This document shows, in pieces, positions 28,171 through 37,859 of a DNA stretch of 64,000 nt. The notes beneath the pieces were generated by a model. It ran no database searches and had not been told where the DNA came from. It saw nothing but the letters and a program-made list of their open reading frames with translations. Origin of the DNA: Singulisphaera sp. GP187. Its GTDB lineage: Bacteria; Planctomycetota; Planctomycetia; Isosphaerales; Isosphaeraceae. The position numbers and the translations under genes were made by a program. Numbering within the stretch: the stretch's first letter is position 1; every line of letters begins with the position of its first letter. The stretch lies in assembly GCF_900129635.1 (NCBI RefSeq), contig NZ_FSRB01000001.1, positions 2,457,501 to 2,521,500 on the forward strand, in the 5' to 3' direction.

Positions 28171-28878
28171 TTGAATCGCACAACCGAGAGCGGCGCGGAA
28201 CCGAAAGAGCACGACGAAGCCATCCCTTGTGGACGGCGCGAGGAAATCCTTGAGGCCGCCACAAAGCTGTTCGCCGAGCATGGTTTCTCCGACACCGTAA
28301 CGCAGGTTCTCGTGGAGCGGCTCCAAATTGGCAAAGGGACCCTTTACCGCTATTTCCCCAGCAAGCGCGAGTTGTTCCTCGCGGCCGTCGATCGGGTGAT
28401 GCGCCGGCTCCGCCAGAGCGTCGATGCGGCGATTGCGAATATTGAGAACCCGCTCGACCGCGTGGCGCGCGCCATCCTCACCTACCTGGTCTTCTTCGAG
28501 CAGCATCCTGAATTTGTTGAGCTGCTGGTCCAGGAGCGGGCGCTGTTCAAAGATCGCAAGAAGTCGACCTATTTCGAGCATCAAGACACCAATGTCCTAC
28601 GATGGCGGATCCTCTTCGGCGGGTTGATCGAGGAAGGTCGGATTCGTAAGATCCCCGTCGAACGGGTCACGGATACCATTAATAACTTGCTCTATGGGAC
28701 CATGTTCACAAATTATTTTAGCGGCCGACCCAAGCCGCCCGAGCAGCAGGCAAAAGACATTCTTGACGTGGTTTTTTACGGGATTTTGAGCGAGTCGGAG
28801 CGTGAGCGAATGGGCCGAGGGTGCGTTGACTCAAGGCCTGAGCCAGCGCCGCGGGCCGACCGTCCGCTCCAGGGATGA
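28171..28878 (+). CDS. TetR/AcrR family transcriptional regulator
   Basis: DNA-binding repressor of 235 residues. The N-terminal helix-turn-helix spans about residues 22-68: REEILEAATKLFAEHGF, then TVTQVLVERLQIGKGTLYRY, then FPSKRELFLAAVD. The C-terminal ligand-binding and dimer region is divergent, as usual. The start is a TTG, since no in-frame ATG precedes the HTH. The last 25 residues are Arg- and Pro-rich. It lies upstream of an RND adaptor and two permeases, the usual place of an efflux repressor, and behind a promoter carrying a palindromic operator. Confidence 0.92.
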   Translation: MNRTTESGAEPKEHDEAIPCGRREEILEAATKLFAEHGFSDTVTQVLVERLQIGKGTLYRYFPSKRELFLAAVDRVMRRLRQSVDAAIANIENPLDRVARAILTYLVFFEQHPEFVELLVQERALFKDRKKSTYFEHQDTNVLRWRILFGGLIEEGRIRKIPVERVTDTINNLLYGTMFTNYFSGRPKPPEQQAKDILDVVFYGILSESERERMGRGCVDSRPEPAPRADRPLQG

Positions 28879-29086
28879 ACGCGCAATGCGTCGGCTCCTC
28901 TTGAACTCCAGGGTAGGTGTACTCGAATCAGAGTTTGTCCGATCAAGGATGGGCCGAAGTCTCCGGTTTTGACGCCTTCTAGTCTCGTGAACACCGGGAA
29001 AGTTCGATTCGCAAAGGAACAACTCAGGGACACAGAATCCGAGTTGCCAGCTTATTCCGGGTGATCATCGTCGGAGCTTATTTTTT

Positions 29087-30343
29087 ATGAATCGAGCACG
29101 CGCACTCATTCTGATTCCTGCCTGTTGTCTCGCGATTCTCGGGTGCGAAGCTGAGAAGCCGAAGATGGTGCAGACCAAACCCGCCACGGTCATCGTCAGT
29201 CGAGCGATCACCGATGACGTGACCGACTATGAAGACTTCACTGGAAGAACGGAGGCGGTCTTCTCCGTCGACCTCAGGGCGCGCGTCACCGGTTACCTCG
29301 AGAAGGTCAGTTTTAAAGATGGAGACGAGGTCAAGGAAGGCGACCTCCTGTTCGAGATCGACGCTCGCCCTTATCAGGCCGAGCTCGCACGGACCGAAGC
29401 GACGATCCTTCAGGGCGAAGCCCACCTGAACCGGTTGGACGCCGACCTCCAGCGCGCCAAGAATCTCTTCAACCGAGGCAACATCAGCCGAGAAGAGTAT
29501 GATAAATACAACGGCGACCGGGCCGAGGCGCTGGCCATGGTCGGAGTCGCGATGTCGGGTCGCGACCTGGCCAAGCTCAACGTGGAATTCACCAAGATCA
29601 AGGCGCCGATCGCCGGACGGCTGAGCCGCCGCATGGTCGACCCGGGAAACCTGGTGAAAGCCGATGAGACGATCCTCACCTCGATCGTCTCGCTCGATCC
29701 GATGTATGTGAACTTTGACATTGATGAGCGAACGATCCTCAAAATCCGCCGCTTGATCCGCGAAGGCCGGGTCAAGACCCGCGCCGAGGCAGAAGTCCCC
29801 GTGTTGATCGGGCTGTCCGACGAAGACGGATTTCCCCATCGGGGCACGATCAACTTCAGTGACAACAAGGTGGATCCCAGCACCGGAACGCTCCGGGTCC
29901 GTGGGATCATCGATAATCCGAAAATCCGGGAGACAACCTCCCGAGTGCTCTCCCCGGGCCTCTTTACCAGGGTTCGGTTGCCGATCGGCGCCGCGCATAA
30001 AGAGACGCTCATCCCTGAAGATGCGATCGCCACCGACCAAGGCCGGAAATACCTCTACGTGGTCCGGGGCGAAAAGAAGAAGGGGGCCAAGAGCGATTCG
30101 GAGACCGAACAAGTCGTCATCGACCGCACCGTGAAGGTGGGACGAACGATCGGCGGGCTCCGGGTGATCGAAGAGGGTCTCAAGCCCGACGAGCTCGTGA
30201 TCGTCCGAGGGCACCAACGGGTCCGCCCGGGCGCGAAGGTCGAAACGCGACTCTGGGAGGATGCCCCTCCCCCGCCCTCCGCGGGAGACGCGCTTCAGGG
30301 GACGAGCAATCCCTCGAAGGCCGCCCAGGCGTCGCGCCAATAG
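29087..30343 (+). CDS. RND efflux membrane-fusion protein (HlyD/AcrA family), lipoprotein
   Basis: Periplasmic adaptor of 418 residues linking the inner-membrane RND pump to an outer-membrane channel. The signal peptide ends in lipobox AILGC (C20 or so), giving a lipid anchor like AcrA. A biotinyl-lipoyl-like domain contains VDLRARVTGYLEKVSFKDGD, followed by an alpha-hairpin region (about 95-160) and PIAGRLSRRMVDPGNLV. Then come beta-barrel and membrane-proximal domains. The tail is Pro/Ala-rich. It is followed by two permease genes. No TolC-like gene lies in the window, so the channel must be encoded elsewhere. Confidence 0.93.
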   Translation: MNRARALILIPACCLAILGCEAEKPKMVQTKPATVIVSRAITDDVTDYEDFTGRTEAVFSVDLRARVTGYLEKVSFKDGDEVKEGDLLFEIDARPYQAELARTEATILQGEAHLNRLDADLQRAKNLFNRGNISREEYDKYNGDRAEALAMVGVAMSGRDLAKLNVEFTKIKAPIAGRLSRRMVDPGNLVKADETILTSIVSLDPMYVNFDIDERTILKIRRLIREGRVKTRAEAEVPVLIGLSDEDGFPHRGTINFSDNKVDPSTGTLRVRGIIDNPKIRETTSRVLSPGLFTRVRLPIGAAHKETLIPEDAIATDQGRKYLYVVRGEKKKGAKSDSETEQVVIDRTVKVGRTIGGLRVIEEGLKPDELVIVRGHQRVRPGAKVETRLWEDAPPPPSAGDALQGTSNPSKAAQASRQ

Positions 30344-30534
30344 CATGGCGTCAGGAATATCATCGCGGCACGGGCTCACAAGGCACGCGCCAGCGCGTCA
30401 CGATCCACCAATCAGACGGGTCCCAGGGGCCAACGACCTCGACGTTAGCGGAAGCCGGATCGGCGTCCTGTCCTGAGCAGGGCGGGCCGAGGGCCAAGGA
30501 AGGGTGACGTCGTAACCCAGAGGGAGATTCGGCA

Positions 30535-33500
30535 TTGATCTCGCGCTTTTTCATCGATCGACCGATCTTCGCCTCGGTCCTCTCGATCGTGATCACGCTG
30601 GCAGGCGCGATCGCGCTGTTTGCGATGCCGATCGCGCTCTATCCGCCGATCTCTCCCCCGGTCGTGCAGGTGGATTGCCGCTTCCCGGGCGCCAGCGCTC
30701 AGGTCGTCGCCGAATCCGTCGCCACGCCGATCGAGGAGCAGGTCAACGGCGTCGAAGACATGATGTACATGTCGTCGCAATGCACCAACGACGGCTCGTA
30801 CAACCTCACGGTGACCTTCAAGCACGGCGTTGACCTGAACGTGGCCCAGGTCCTCGTGCAAAACCGCGTGAGCCTGGCCATCCCTCGCCTCCCTGATGTC
30901 CTCAAGCAGACCGGCGTGACCACACGCAAAAAGTCGCCCGACATCCTGATGGCGATCGCGATCAGCTCTCCTGACGGAAGCCGTGAACAGCTCTACCTGA
31001 GCAACTACGCGCTCATGCACATCAAAGACGAACTGGCACGCGTTCCGGGCGTCAGCGACGTCAACATGATGGGTCAGCGCGATTACAGCATGCGGATCTG
31101 GGTCGATCCCGAGCAGCTCGCCGCGCGCAGTATGACGGCCAGCGACGTGATCGCGGCCCTGCGTTCCCAGAACATGCAGGTCGCCACCGGCCAGATCGGT
31201 CAACCGCCGGTGCCGGACGGCCAACGAACGCAGTTGACGCTCAGCACGATGGGCCGGCTTGTCGAGGTCGAGCAATTCGAGAACGTCATCGTCCGGGCCA
31301 CGCCCGAGGGCCGGGTCGTTCGGATCAAGGATATCGCCCGCGTCGAGCTCGGCTCCAAGAACGAGGACGTCAGCGGCCGGGTCAACGGCAATCCCACCGT
31401 GAGCCTCGCTGTCTTTCAGCTCCCCGACGCCAACGCGCTTGACGTGGCCGACGTCGTCAAGGCGAAGATCGCGGAGCTTGCCGCCGACTTTCCTCCAGGC
31501 GTGAGCTACGAAATCCGCTATGACACGACTCCGTTTATTCGAGAGTCGATCGAAGAAGTCTTCAAAACCTTGCGCGAAGCGATCGTGCTCGTCGCGATCG
31601 TCGTCCTCCTCTTCCTTCAGAGCTGGCGTTCGTCGATCATCCCCCTGATCGCGGTTCCGGTGGCGATCGTCGGCACGTTCGCCGTGCTGATCGCGATGGG
31701 TTTCACCCTCAACAACCTGACCCTGTTCGGGCTGGTCCTGGCCATCGGCATCGTGGTCGATGACGCGATCGTGGTGGTCGAGGCGGTGGAGCACCACATC
31801 GAGCGCGGACTGAAACCGCGGGCGGCCACGATCAAGGCCATGGAAGAAGTTTCCGGGCCGGTCATCGCCATTGGCCTGGTCCTCTCGGCCGTCTTCGTGC
31901 CCTGCGCCTTCATCAGCGGTATCGTCGGCCAGTTTTTCCGCCAGTTCGCATTGACCATCGCCACCTCGACCTTGATCTCCACGTTCAACTCGTTGACGCT
32001 CAGCCCGGCTCTCGCTGCACTCTTGCTCCGGCCAAAAGGTCACGGGGGAAACGAGGCGTTACCTCGGCAAGCGTATGCGTTATTGGGGGGATGGCTCAGT
32101 TGGAAGTATCTCCCCGCGCTGCTCGCACCACGGCTCGTTCATCAAGAGTCGGCCGCAGCATGGGCATTGGTGGTCCTGGCCGCCGCGGCCGGCCTGACCG
32201 TGGGCTGGCTCGTCTCCAAGACTGTGAATCGGCTGCTCGGCGGCTTTTTCAGCATCTTCAACTGGGGCTTCCAACGAGGCACGGGAGCCTACACGCGAAT
32301 CGTCGGCTGGATGCTTCGGGTCTCGTTCCTCGTGTTACTCGGCTATGGTGGCCTGCTCTACCTGACCTACTGGGGCCTGAAACACACACCCGCCGGATTC
32401 ATTCCGTCGCAGGACATGGGTTACTTGCTCGTCAATGTCCAACTCCCCGACTCGGCCGCCTCGGAACGAAGCGCCGCGGTCATGAACCGGCTCGAAAAGA
32501 TCGCGCACGAGATCCCCGGGGTCAAGCACACGCAATCGACCAGTGGGATGTCGCTCTTGCTCAGCGCCAACGGATCCAACTTCGGGTCGATGTTCGTGAT
32601 CCTCGACGAGTTTTCCAAGCGGAGGACACCGAATCTCTCGAGTGACGCGATCGCCAAGCAACTCCGCGAGCGGTATGAGAGCGACGTCCCCGAGGCGATT
32701 ATGACGGTCCTCGGACCGCCCCCGGTGCGCGGAGTCGGTCGAGCGGGCGGGTTCAAGCTCATGGTCGAGGATCGCGGTGACCTCGGGTCGCGAACCTTGC
32801 AAGGTCAGACCGAGAACCTGGTCGACCAAGCGAAAAACCTCAAGGTCGAGGTCGAGACCGACACGCCCCTGGACACCCTCCAGAAGTGGTTCGGCTCCCC
32901 CAAGGCCCCGCCCAAGCAAGGGACCGAGAAGCCGGCGCTGGTCGGGCTCACGTCGGTCTTCCGCGCCAACGTGCCGCAACTCTACGCCGAGGTCAACCGC
33001 AAGGAATGCATGGCGAAAGAAGTCCAGTTGCAGGACCTGTTCGACACGCTCCGGATCTACCTCGGGTCGCTCTATGTCAATGACTTTAACCGATTCGGAC
33101 GCACCTGGCAGGTCATCGTCCAGGCGGACGCCAAGTTCCGCAACACGATCGATGACGCCAAACGGCTCAAGGTCCGCAACGCCAAGGGCACCATGGTTCC
33201 GGTGGCGGCCCTTGCGGATATCCGCGAAGACACCGGACCTCTCGTGCTCACGCGATACAATATGTATCCCGCGGCACCCGTGAATGGAAGCTCGGCTCCA
33301 GGCGTGAGCTCGGGCACCGGGATCGAACTCATGGAGCGCCTGGCCAAGGCCGAATTGCTCCCCTCCATGGCGACGGAGTGGACCGAGTTGGCCTATCTGG
33401 AGATCCAGGCGGGCAATACCGCCATGATCGTCTTCGGATTCGCCGTGGTCATGGTCTTCCTGGTCCTCGCCGCCCAGTACGAGAGCTGGTCCTTGCCCCT

Positions 33501-34254
33501 GGCCGTGATCCTCGTCGTGCCGATGTGCCTGCTCGGCTCGCTCATCGGCGTCCGCTATTCCGGCGCGGATATCAACATCTTTACGCAGATCGGGTTCGTC
33601 GTGCTGGTCGGTCTGGCGAGCAAGAACGCGATCCTGATCGTCGAGTTCTCGAAGTCGTTGCGTGAGCAAGGGAAAACACCTCGCGAGGCGACCTTGCAAG
33701 CCTGCCGGTTACGACTGCGGCCGATCGTCATGACCTCACTCGCGTTTATCCTGGGGGTCGTGCCGCTGATCACGTCCCACGGAGCAGGCGCCGAGATGAG
33801 GCGGATCCTCGGGACGACCGTCTTTAGCGGAATGATCGGGGTGACCCTCTTCGGAATTTTCCTGACCCCGGTCTTCTTTTACGTGATCGACCGGCTGAGC
33901 GGCTCCCGGCTGCTGCACCTGAAGTGGATCGAGCGGGTGAGCGAGGCGTTGCTCGGGGTCCTCTCCCTGCGGATTCTCAGAAACCTCGGCCGCCGCGCCA
34001 AACCGCGCACCACTGTCATCACCGCGCCAAGCTCGAATGGGCACGGCACCAATGGTCATGCCCCGATTCCGCTCAAGCACGAATCCAAGGAGTTGGCCAC
34101 GCTCGCTCTGGTACCGACGAATGGCTCAGGCCCCAAATCGGAACAAGCGTTGGTCGACTCCCACGGAAACGGCTCCGCGCCCCATCCAACCGTTACGCCG
34201 ACCAACGGAATGGCCCCCCATTTACACGAGACTCCGCCTACCTCGAACGGCTAG
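30535..34254 (+). CDS. RND efflux permease (HAE1 family), first of two, long C-terminal tail
   Basis: Proton-driven multidrug-type pump of 1239 residues; AcrB-like pumps have about 1040. TTG start after GAGGGAG. Proton-relay residues D409 and D410 (GIVVDDAIVVVE) and K1030 (GLASKNAILIVEF) are present. Two differences from AcrB stand out. Residues about 501-580, between helices 6 and 7, contain an insertion with a strongly hydrophobic segment (540-561). Residues from about 1120 form a cytoplasmic tail rich in Asn-Gly (NGHGTNGHA, PTNGSG, GNGSA, PTNGMA, SNG). It shares the upstream adaptor with the next permease. Confidence 0.94.
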   Translation: MISRFFIDRPIFASVLSIVITLAGAIALFAMPIALYPPISPPVVQVDCRFPGASAQVVAESVATPIEEQVNGVEDMMYMSSQCTNDGSYNLTVTFKHGVDLNVAQVLVQNRVSLAIPRLPDVLKQTGVTTRKKSPDILMAIAISSPDGSREQLYLSNYALMHIKDELARVPGVSDVNMMGQRDYSMRIWVDPEQLAARSMTASDVIAALRSQNMQVATGQIGQPPVPDGQRTQLTLSTMGRLVEVEQFENVIVRATPEGRVVRIKDIARVELGSKNEDVSGRVNGNPTVSLAVFQLPDANALDVADVVKAKIAELAADFPPGVSYEIRYDTTPFIRESIEEVFKTLREAIVLVAIVVLLFLQSWRSSIIPLIAVPVAIVGTFAVLIAMGFTLNNLTLFGLVLAIGIVVDDAIVVVEAVEHHIERGLKPRAATIKAMEEVSGPVIAIGLVLSAVFVPCAFISGIVGQFFRQFALTIATSTLISTFNSLTLSPALAALLLRPKGHGGNEALPRQAYALLGGWLSWKYLPALLAPRLVHQESAAAWALVVLAAAAGLTVGWLVSKTVNRLLGGFFSIFNWGFQRGTGAYTRIVGWMLRVSFLVLLGYGGLLYLTYWGLKHTPAGFIPSQDMGYLLVNVQLPDSAASERSAAVMNRLEKIAHEIPGVKHTQSTSGMSLLLSANGSNFGSMFVILDEFSKRRTPNLSSDAIAKQLRERYESDVPEAIMTVLGPPPVRGVGRAGGFKLMVEDRGDLGSRTLQGQTENLVDQAKNLKVEVETDTPLDTLQKWFGSPKAPPKQGTEKPALVGLTSVFRANVPQLYAEVNRKECMAKEVQLQDLFDTLRIYLGSLYVNDFNRFGRTWQVIVQADAKFRNTIDDAKRLKVRNAKGTMVPVAALADIREDTGPLVLTRYNMYPAAPVNGSSAPGVSSGTGIELMERLAKAELLPSMATEWTELAYLEIQAGNTAMIVFGFAVVMVFLVLAAQYESWSLPLAVILVVPMCLLGSLIGVRYSGADINIFTQIGFVVLVGLASKNAILIVEFSKSLREQGKTPREATLQACRLRLRPIVMTSLAFILGVVPLITSHGAGAEMRRILGTTVFSGMIGVTLFGIFLTPVFFYVIDRLSGSRLLHLKWIERVSEALLGVLSLRILRNLGRRAKPRTTVITAPSSNGHGTNGHAPIPLKHESKELATLALVPTNGSGPKSEQALVDSHGNGSAPHPTVTPTNGMAPHLHETPPTSNG

Positions 34255-34309
34255 GGTCAAGCTTGCCTCCCGCCCCGAGGGGTCATTGACGCAGAGGTAA
34301 TATCTCGCC

Positions 34310-37300
34310 ATGTTCTCACGTTTCTTTATCGATCGGCCCATCTTCGCCACGGTGCTGTCGATCGTGATCACGCTGGCCGGCGGAATCGCCGTGTTCACGC
34401 TGCCGATCGCCCAGTACCCGGACATCGCGCCTCCGACGGTGGAAGTCTCGGCCTACTACCCCGGCGCGAACGCGCAGGTCGTGGCCGATACCGTCGCGGC
34501 GCCGATCGAGCAGCAGATCAACGGCGTGGAGAACATGCTGTACATGTCGTCGCAATGCACCAACGACGGCATGTACAAGCTCACGATCACCTTCCGGATC
34601 GGCGTCGACCTGAACATGGCGCAGGTGCTCGTGCAGAACCGCGAGTCGCTGGCCGAACCGATCCTGCCCGACCTGGTCAAACGGCGTGGGGTGACGGTCA
34701 AAAAGAAGTCCCCCAGCATCCTCATGATCGTCAACCTGTTCTCGTCGGACGGGACTCGCGAGAACCTCTACCTGAGCAACTACGCCACGATCCAGCTCCG
34801 CGACGAGTTGGCTCGGCTCGAGGGCGTCGGCGATATCACCTACCTCGGCCAGCGCGACTACAGCATGCGGGTCTGGCTCGATCCGGGCAAAATGTCGTTT
34901 CGGAACCTGACCTCGAGCGACGTCACCCGCGCGATCGAACAGCAGAACGCCCAGGTCGCCGCCGGCCAGATCGGCCAGCCTCCGGTCCCGACCGGGCAAG
35001 TGTTTCAATACACCATGAGTACCCTCGGGCGACTGACCGACGCCGATCAGTTCGCCGACATGATCTTAAAAACGGATGCCGAAGGACGAATCGTTCGGCT
35101 CAAGGATGTCGCCCGGATCGAGCTCGGCGCCCAGGGCTATGATCAGAGCTGTACCCTCGACGGCAAGCCATCGGTGGCCCTCTCCATCTATCAGCGTCCC
35201 GGTTCCAACGCGCTCGAAACTGCCCGGCTCGTCCGGGTGAAAATGGAAGAACTCAAAGGCCGGTTCCCGACCGGACTCGACTACGCGATCGTCTATGACA
35301 CGACGCCGTTCATCACCGAGTCGGTCAATGAGGTGTTCAAGACCCTACGTGACGCGGTGATTTTGGTGGCCGTGGTGGTTCTCCTGTTCCTTCAGAACTG
35401 GCGGTCGGCCGTGATTCCGCTGATCGCGGTTCCGGTGGCGATCGTCGGCACGTTCGCCATCATGGCGGCACTCGGGTTCAGCCTGAATAACCTGACGCTG
35501 TTCGGCCTGGTCTTGGCGATCGGGATCGTGGTCGACGACGCCATCGTCGTCGTCGAGGCGGTGGAACACCACATCGAGTCCGGGCTCTCACCGCGTGACG
35601 CAACCGCCAAAGCGATGGAGGAGGTCTCCGGACCTGTCATCGCCATCGGCCTGGTGCTCACGGCCGTCTTCGTCCCCTGCGCCTTCATCGGTGGGATCGT
35701 CGGCCAGTTTTTCCGCCAGTTCGCACTCACCATCGCCACCTCCACCTTGATCTCGACCTTCAACTCGCTGACGCTCAGCCCGGCCCTGGCGGCCCTGCTC
35801 CTCCGTTCGCGAGAGCACGGTGGCGGCGAAGCCTTGCCTCGCCCGGCTTACGGCCTCCTCGGCGGCTGGGTCGGCTGGAAGTTCCTCACGGCCCCAATCG
35901 CCGCCTACCTGAAGACCCATCCGACGCTGTTCCCCGGCATCGATCCCGCATGGCTGGCGGTCGCTGGGAGCATTACGGCCGGTGTTCTCGGCGGCCTGAT
36001 CGTGAGCGGGATCCTCAATCGGATCTTGGGCGGGATCTTCAAAGGATTCAACGCGGGGTTTCGCGCGGCCACCGGCGCCTACACTCGGATCGTGGGTGTG
36101 ATGCTCCGCGGAACCTTCGTCGTCCTGCTCGGCTACGGCGGCCTGCTCTATCTGACCTACTACGGCTTCGCCCATACGCCAACCGGCTTCATCCCGACCC
36201 AGGACAAGGGCTATCTGCTCGTCAACGTCCAAATGCCCGACTCAACCTCCCTGGAACAGACCCAGCGCGTGATGCAGCAGATCGAGCTGGCCTCGGCCAA
36301 GGTGAAGGGGGTCAACCATACCGTTGCGATCGCCGGGCAGTCGATCTTGCTCAACGCCAACGCGCCCAACTTCGGCGCCATGTACGTCATGCTTGACGAC
36401 TTCGTGCATCGCGAATCTCATGAACTCTCGGGAGATGCGATCGCCGCCAAGCTTCAAACCGTGCTTCAGGACGAGATCCAGGACGGCCTCATCAACATCT
36501 TCGGGGCGCCCCCGATCGAAGGGCTTGGCACAGCGGGCGGGTTCAAGCTCGTGATCGAAGACCGCGGCGATACGGGGCTCGACTCACTCCAATCGGCGGC
36601 CGATCGGATCGTGGGTGAGGGCACGAACACCGTGGGACTTGAAGGCCTGTTCACCAGCTTCCGAGCGAATACGCCTTGGCTCTTCCTCGACATCGACCGG
36701 AACAAGGTCGAGACCATGGGCGTCGCGACGAGCGAGGTCTTCAACACCTTGCAAGTTTACCTCGGTTCGCTCTACGTCAACGACTTCAACAAGTTCGGCC
36801 GCACCTGGCAGGTCAACGTCCAGGGCGACTCGAACTACCGCAAACAGATCTCCGACCTCAAACAACTGAAGATCCGCAACCGGAGCGGCGGCATGGCACC
36901 ACTCGGGGCGATGGCGGATATCCGTGATATGAACGGGCCTGTCCTGGTCATGCGTTACAATATGTATCCGGCCGCCGCCATCAACGGCAACCCGGCCCCC
37001 GGCGTGAGCTCCGGCCAGGCGATCAACCTGATGGAAAAGGTCGCCAAGGACGAGCTCCCGCAATCGATGCGTTCCGAATGGACCGAGCTCGCACTCTTGC
37101 AGCTCGAGACCGGGTCGACGGCGATGATGGTGTTCGTGCTCGCCGTCGTGCTCGTCTTCCTGGTTCTCGCCGCCCAGTATGAGAGTTGGTCGCTCCCCTT
37201 CTCGGTCATCCTGGTCGTGCCGATGTGCTTGCTCTGCTCGGTCGCGGGTGTGCTCTTCACAAAGATGGACATCAACATCTTTACTCAGGTTGGCTTCGTC

Positions 37301-37681
37301 GTCCTCGTCGGCCTGGCTTGTAAGAATGCCATCTTGATTGTCGAGTTCGCCAAGTCGAGACGAGACGCGGGAGTCCCGCGCCGCGAAGCGACCCTCGAGG
37401 CCTGCGCCTTGCGGCTCCGGCCGATCATGATGACGTCGTTCGCCTTCATCCTCGGTGTCGTGCCGCTGGTTCTCTCCGAAGGGGCGGGAGCTGAAATGCG
37501 CCGAACGCTGGGAACCGCCGTGTTCAGCGGTATGCTCGGCGTCACCCTGTTCGGGATCTTCCTCACTCCCGTCTTCTACTTCGTGATCCAGTGGTTCAAC
37601 GACCGGTTCTCCAAGCCCGAGAGCCCGATCGATCCCGAAGACGATGAGACCGAGGACGTCGAGGGCATCGGGGCGCACTGA
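34310..37681 (+). CDS. RND efflux permease (HAE1 family), second of two
   Basis: Inner-membrane pump of 1123 residues, clearly homologous to the preceding permease over its full length and probably a gene duplicate. Proton-relay D409-D410 and K1005 are conserved. It has a comparable insertion between helices 6 and 7 (about residues 501-585), containing AWLAVAGSITAGVLGGLIVSG, and a short acidic C-terminus in place of the long tail. It starts 55 bp after the first pump with AGAGG upstream. It may work as a separate homotrimer or form mixed trimers as in MdtBC; the sequence does not decide. Confidence 0.94.
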   Translation: MFSRFFIDRPIFATVLSIVITLAGGIAVFTLPIAQYPDIAPPTVEVSAYYPGANAQVVADTVAAPIEQQINGVENMLYMSSQCTNDGMYKLTITFRIGVDLNMAQVLVQNRESLAEPILPDLVKRRGVTVKKKSPSILMIVNLFSSDGTRENLYLSNYATIQLRDELARLEGVGDITYLGQRDYSMRVWLDPGKMSFRNLTSSDVTRAIEQQNAQVAAGQIGQPPVPTGQVFQYTMSTLGRLTDADQFADMILKTDAEGRIVRLKDVARIELGAQGYDQSCTLDGKPSVALSIYQRPGSNALETARLVRVKMEELKGRFPTGLDYAIVYDTTPFITESVNEVFKTLRDAVILVAVVVLLFLQNWRSAVIPLIAVPVAIVGTFAIMAALGFSLNNLTLFGLVLAIGIVVDDAIVVVEAVEHHIESGLSPRDATAKAMEEVSGPVIAIGLVLTAVFVPCAFIGGIVGQFFRQFALTIATSTLISTFNSLTLSPALAALLLRSREHGGGEALPRPAYGLLGGWVGWKFLTAPIAAYLKTHPTLFPGIDPAWLAVAGSITAGVLGGLIVSGILNRILGGIFKGFNAGFRAATGAYTRIVGVMLRGTFVVLLGYGGLLYLTYYGFAHTPTGFIPTQDKGYLLVNVQMPDSTSLEQTQRVMQQIELASAKVKGVNHTVAIAGQSILLNANAPNFGAMYVMLDDFVHRESHELSGDAIAAKLQTVLQDEIQDGLINIFGAPPIEGLGTAGGFKLVIEDRGDTGLDSLQSAADRIVGEGTNTVGLEGLFTSFRANTPWLFLDIDRNKVETMGVATSEVFNTLQVYLGSLYVNDFNKFGRTWQVNVQGDSNYRKQISDLKQLKIRNRSGGMAPLGAMADIRDMNGPVLVMRYNMYPAAAINGNPAPGVSSGQAINLMEKVAKDELPQSMRSEWTELALLQLETGSTAMMVFVLAVVLVFLVLAAQYESWSLPFSVILVVPMCLLCSVAGVLFTKMDINIFTQVGFVVLVGLACKNAILIVEFAKSRRDAGVPRREATLEACALRLRPIMMTSFAFILGVVPLVLSEGAGAEMRRTLGTAVFSGMLGVTLFGIFLTPVFYFVIQWFNDRFSKPESPIDPEDDETEDVEGIGAH

Positions 37682-37758
37682 GCTCGAAGCGGCCCGGCCG
37701 AAAACTCCTATTTTCTCGCTCGCCTTCCGCTGATTGAGTCTAACGCCAACTTATTGCA

Positions 37759-37850
37759 AGTCAGAAAAGTAATGCACGCATGTTGCAGCCCCCAGGGGCT
37801 GCAAGAAACCCACCGACCGGGAGGATTTCGCGTGCATTCCTTTTCTGACT
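37759..37850. repeat. Nested palindromic repeat at a convergent junction
   Basis: Outer arms AGTCAGAAAAGTAATGCACGC (37759-37779) and GCGTGCATTCCTTTTCTGACT (37830-37850) pair with one mismatch in 21. Inside lies a second palindrome, TGCAGCCCCCAGGGGCTGCA, at about 37784-37803. The element fills the gap between the second RND permease and the cytochrome gene. It could work as a two-way terminator. The outer arm sequence recurs near 19020-19050. Confidence 0.8.
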
Positions 37851-37859
37851 CTCGAGAGT

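Noticed and set aside
30445-32043. 532-residue open frame antisense to the first RND permease
   Set aside because: Rich in Asp, Arg, His and Gly only; the sense strand is unambiguous.
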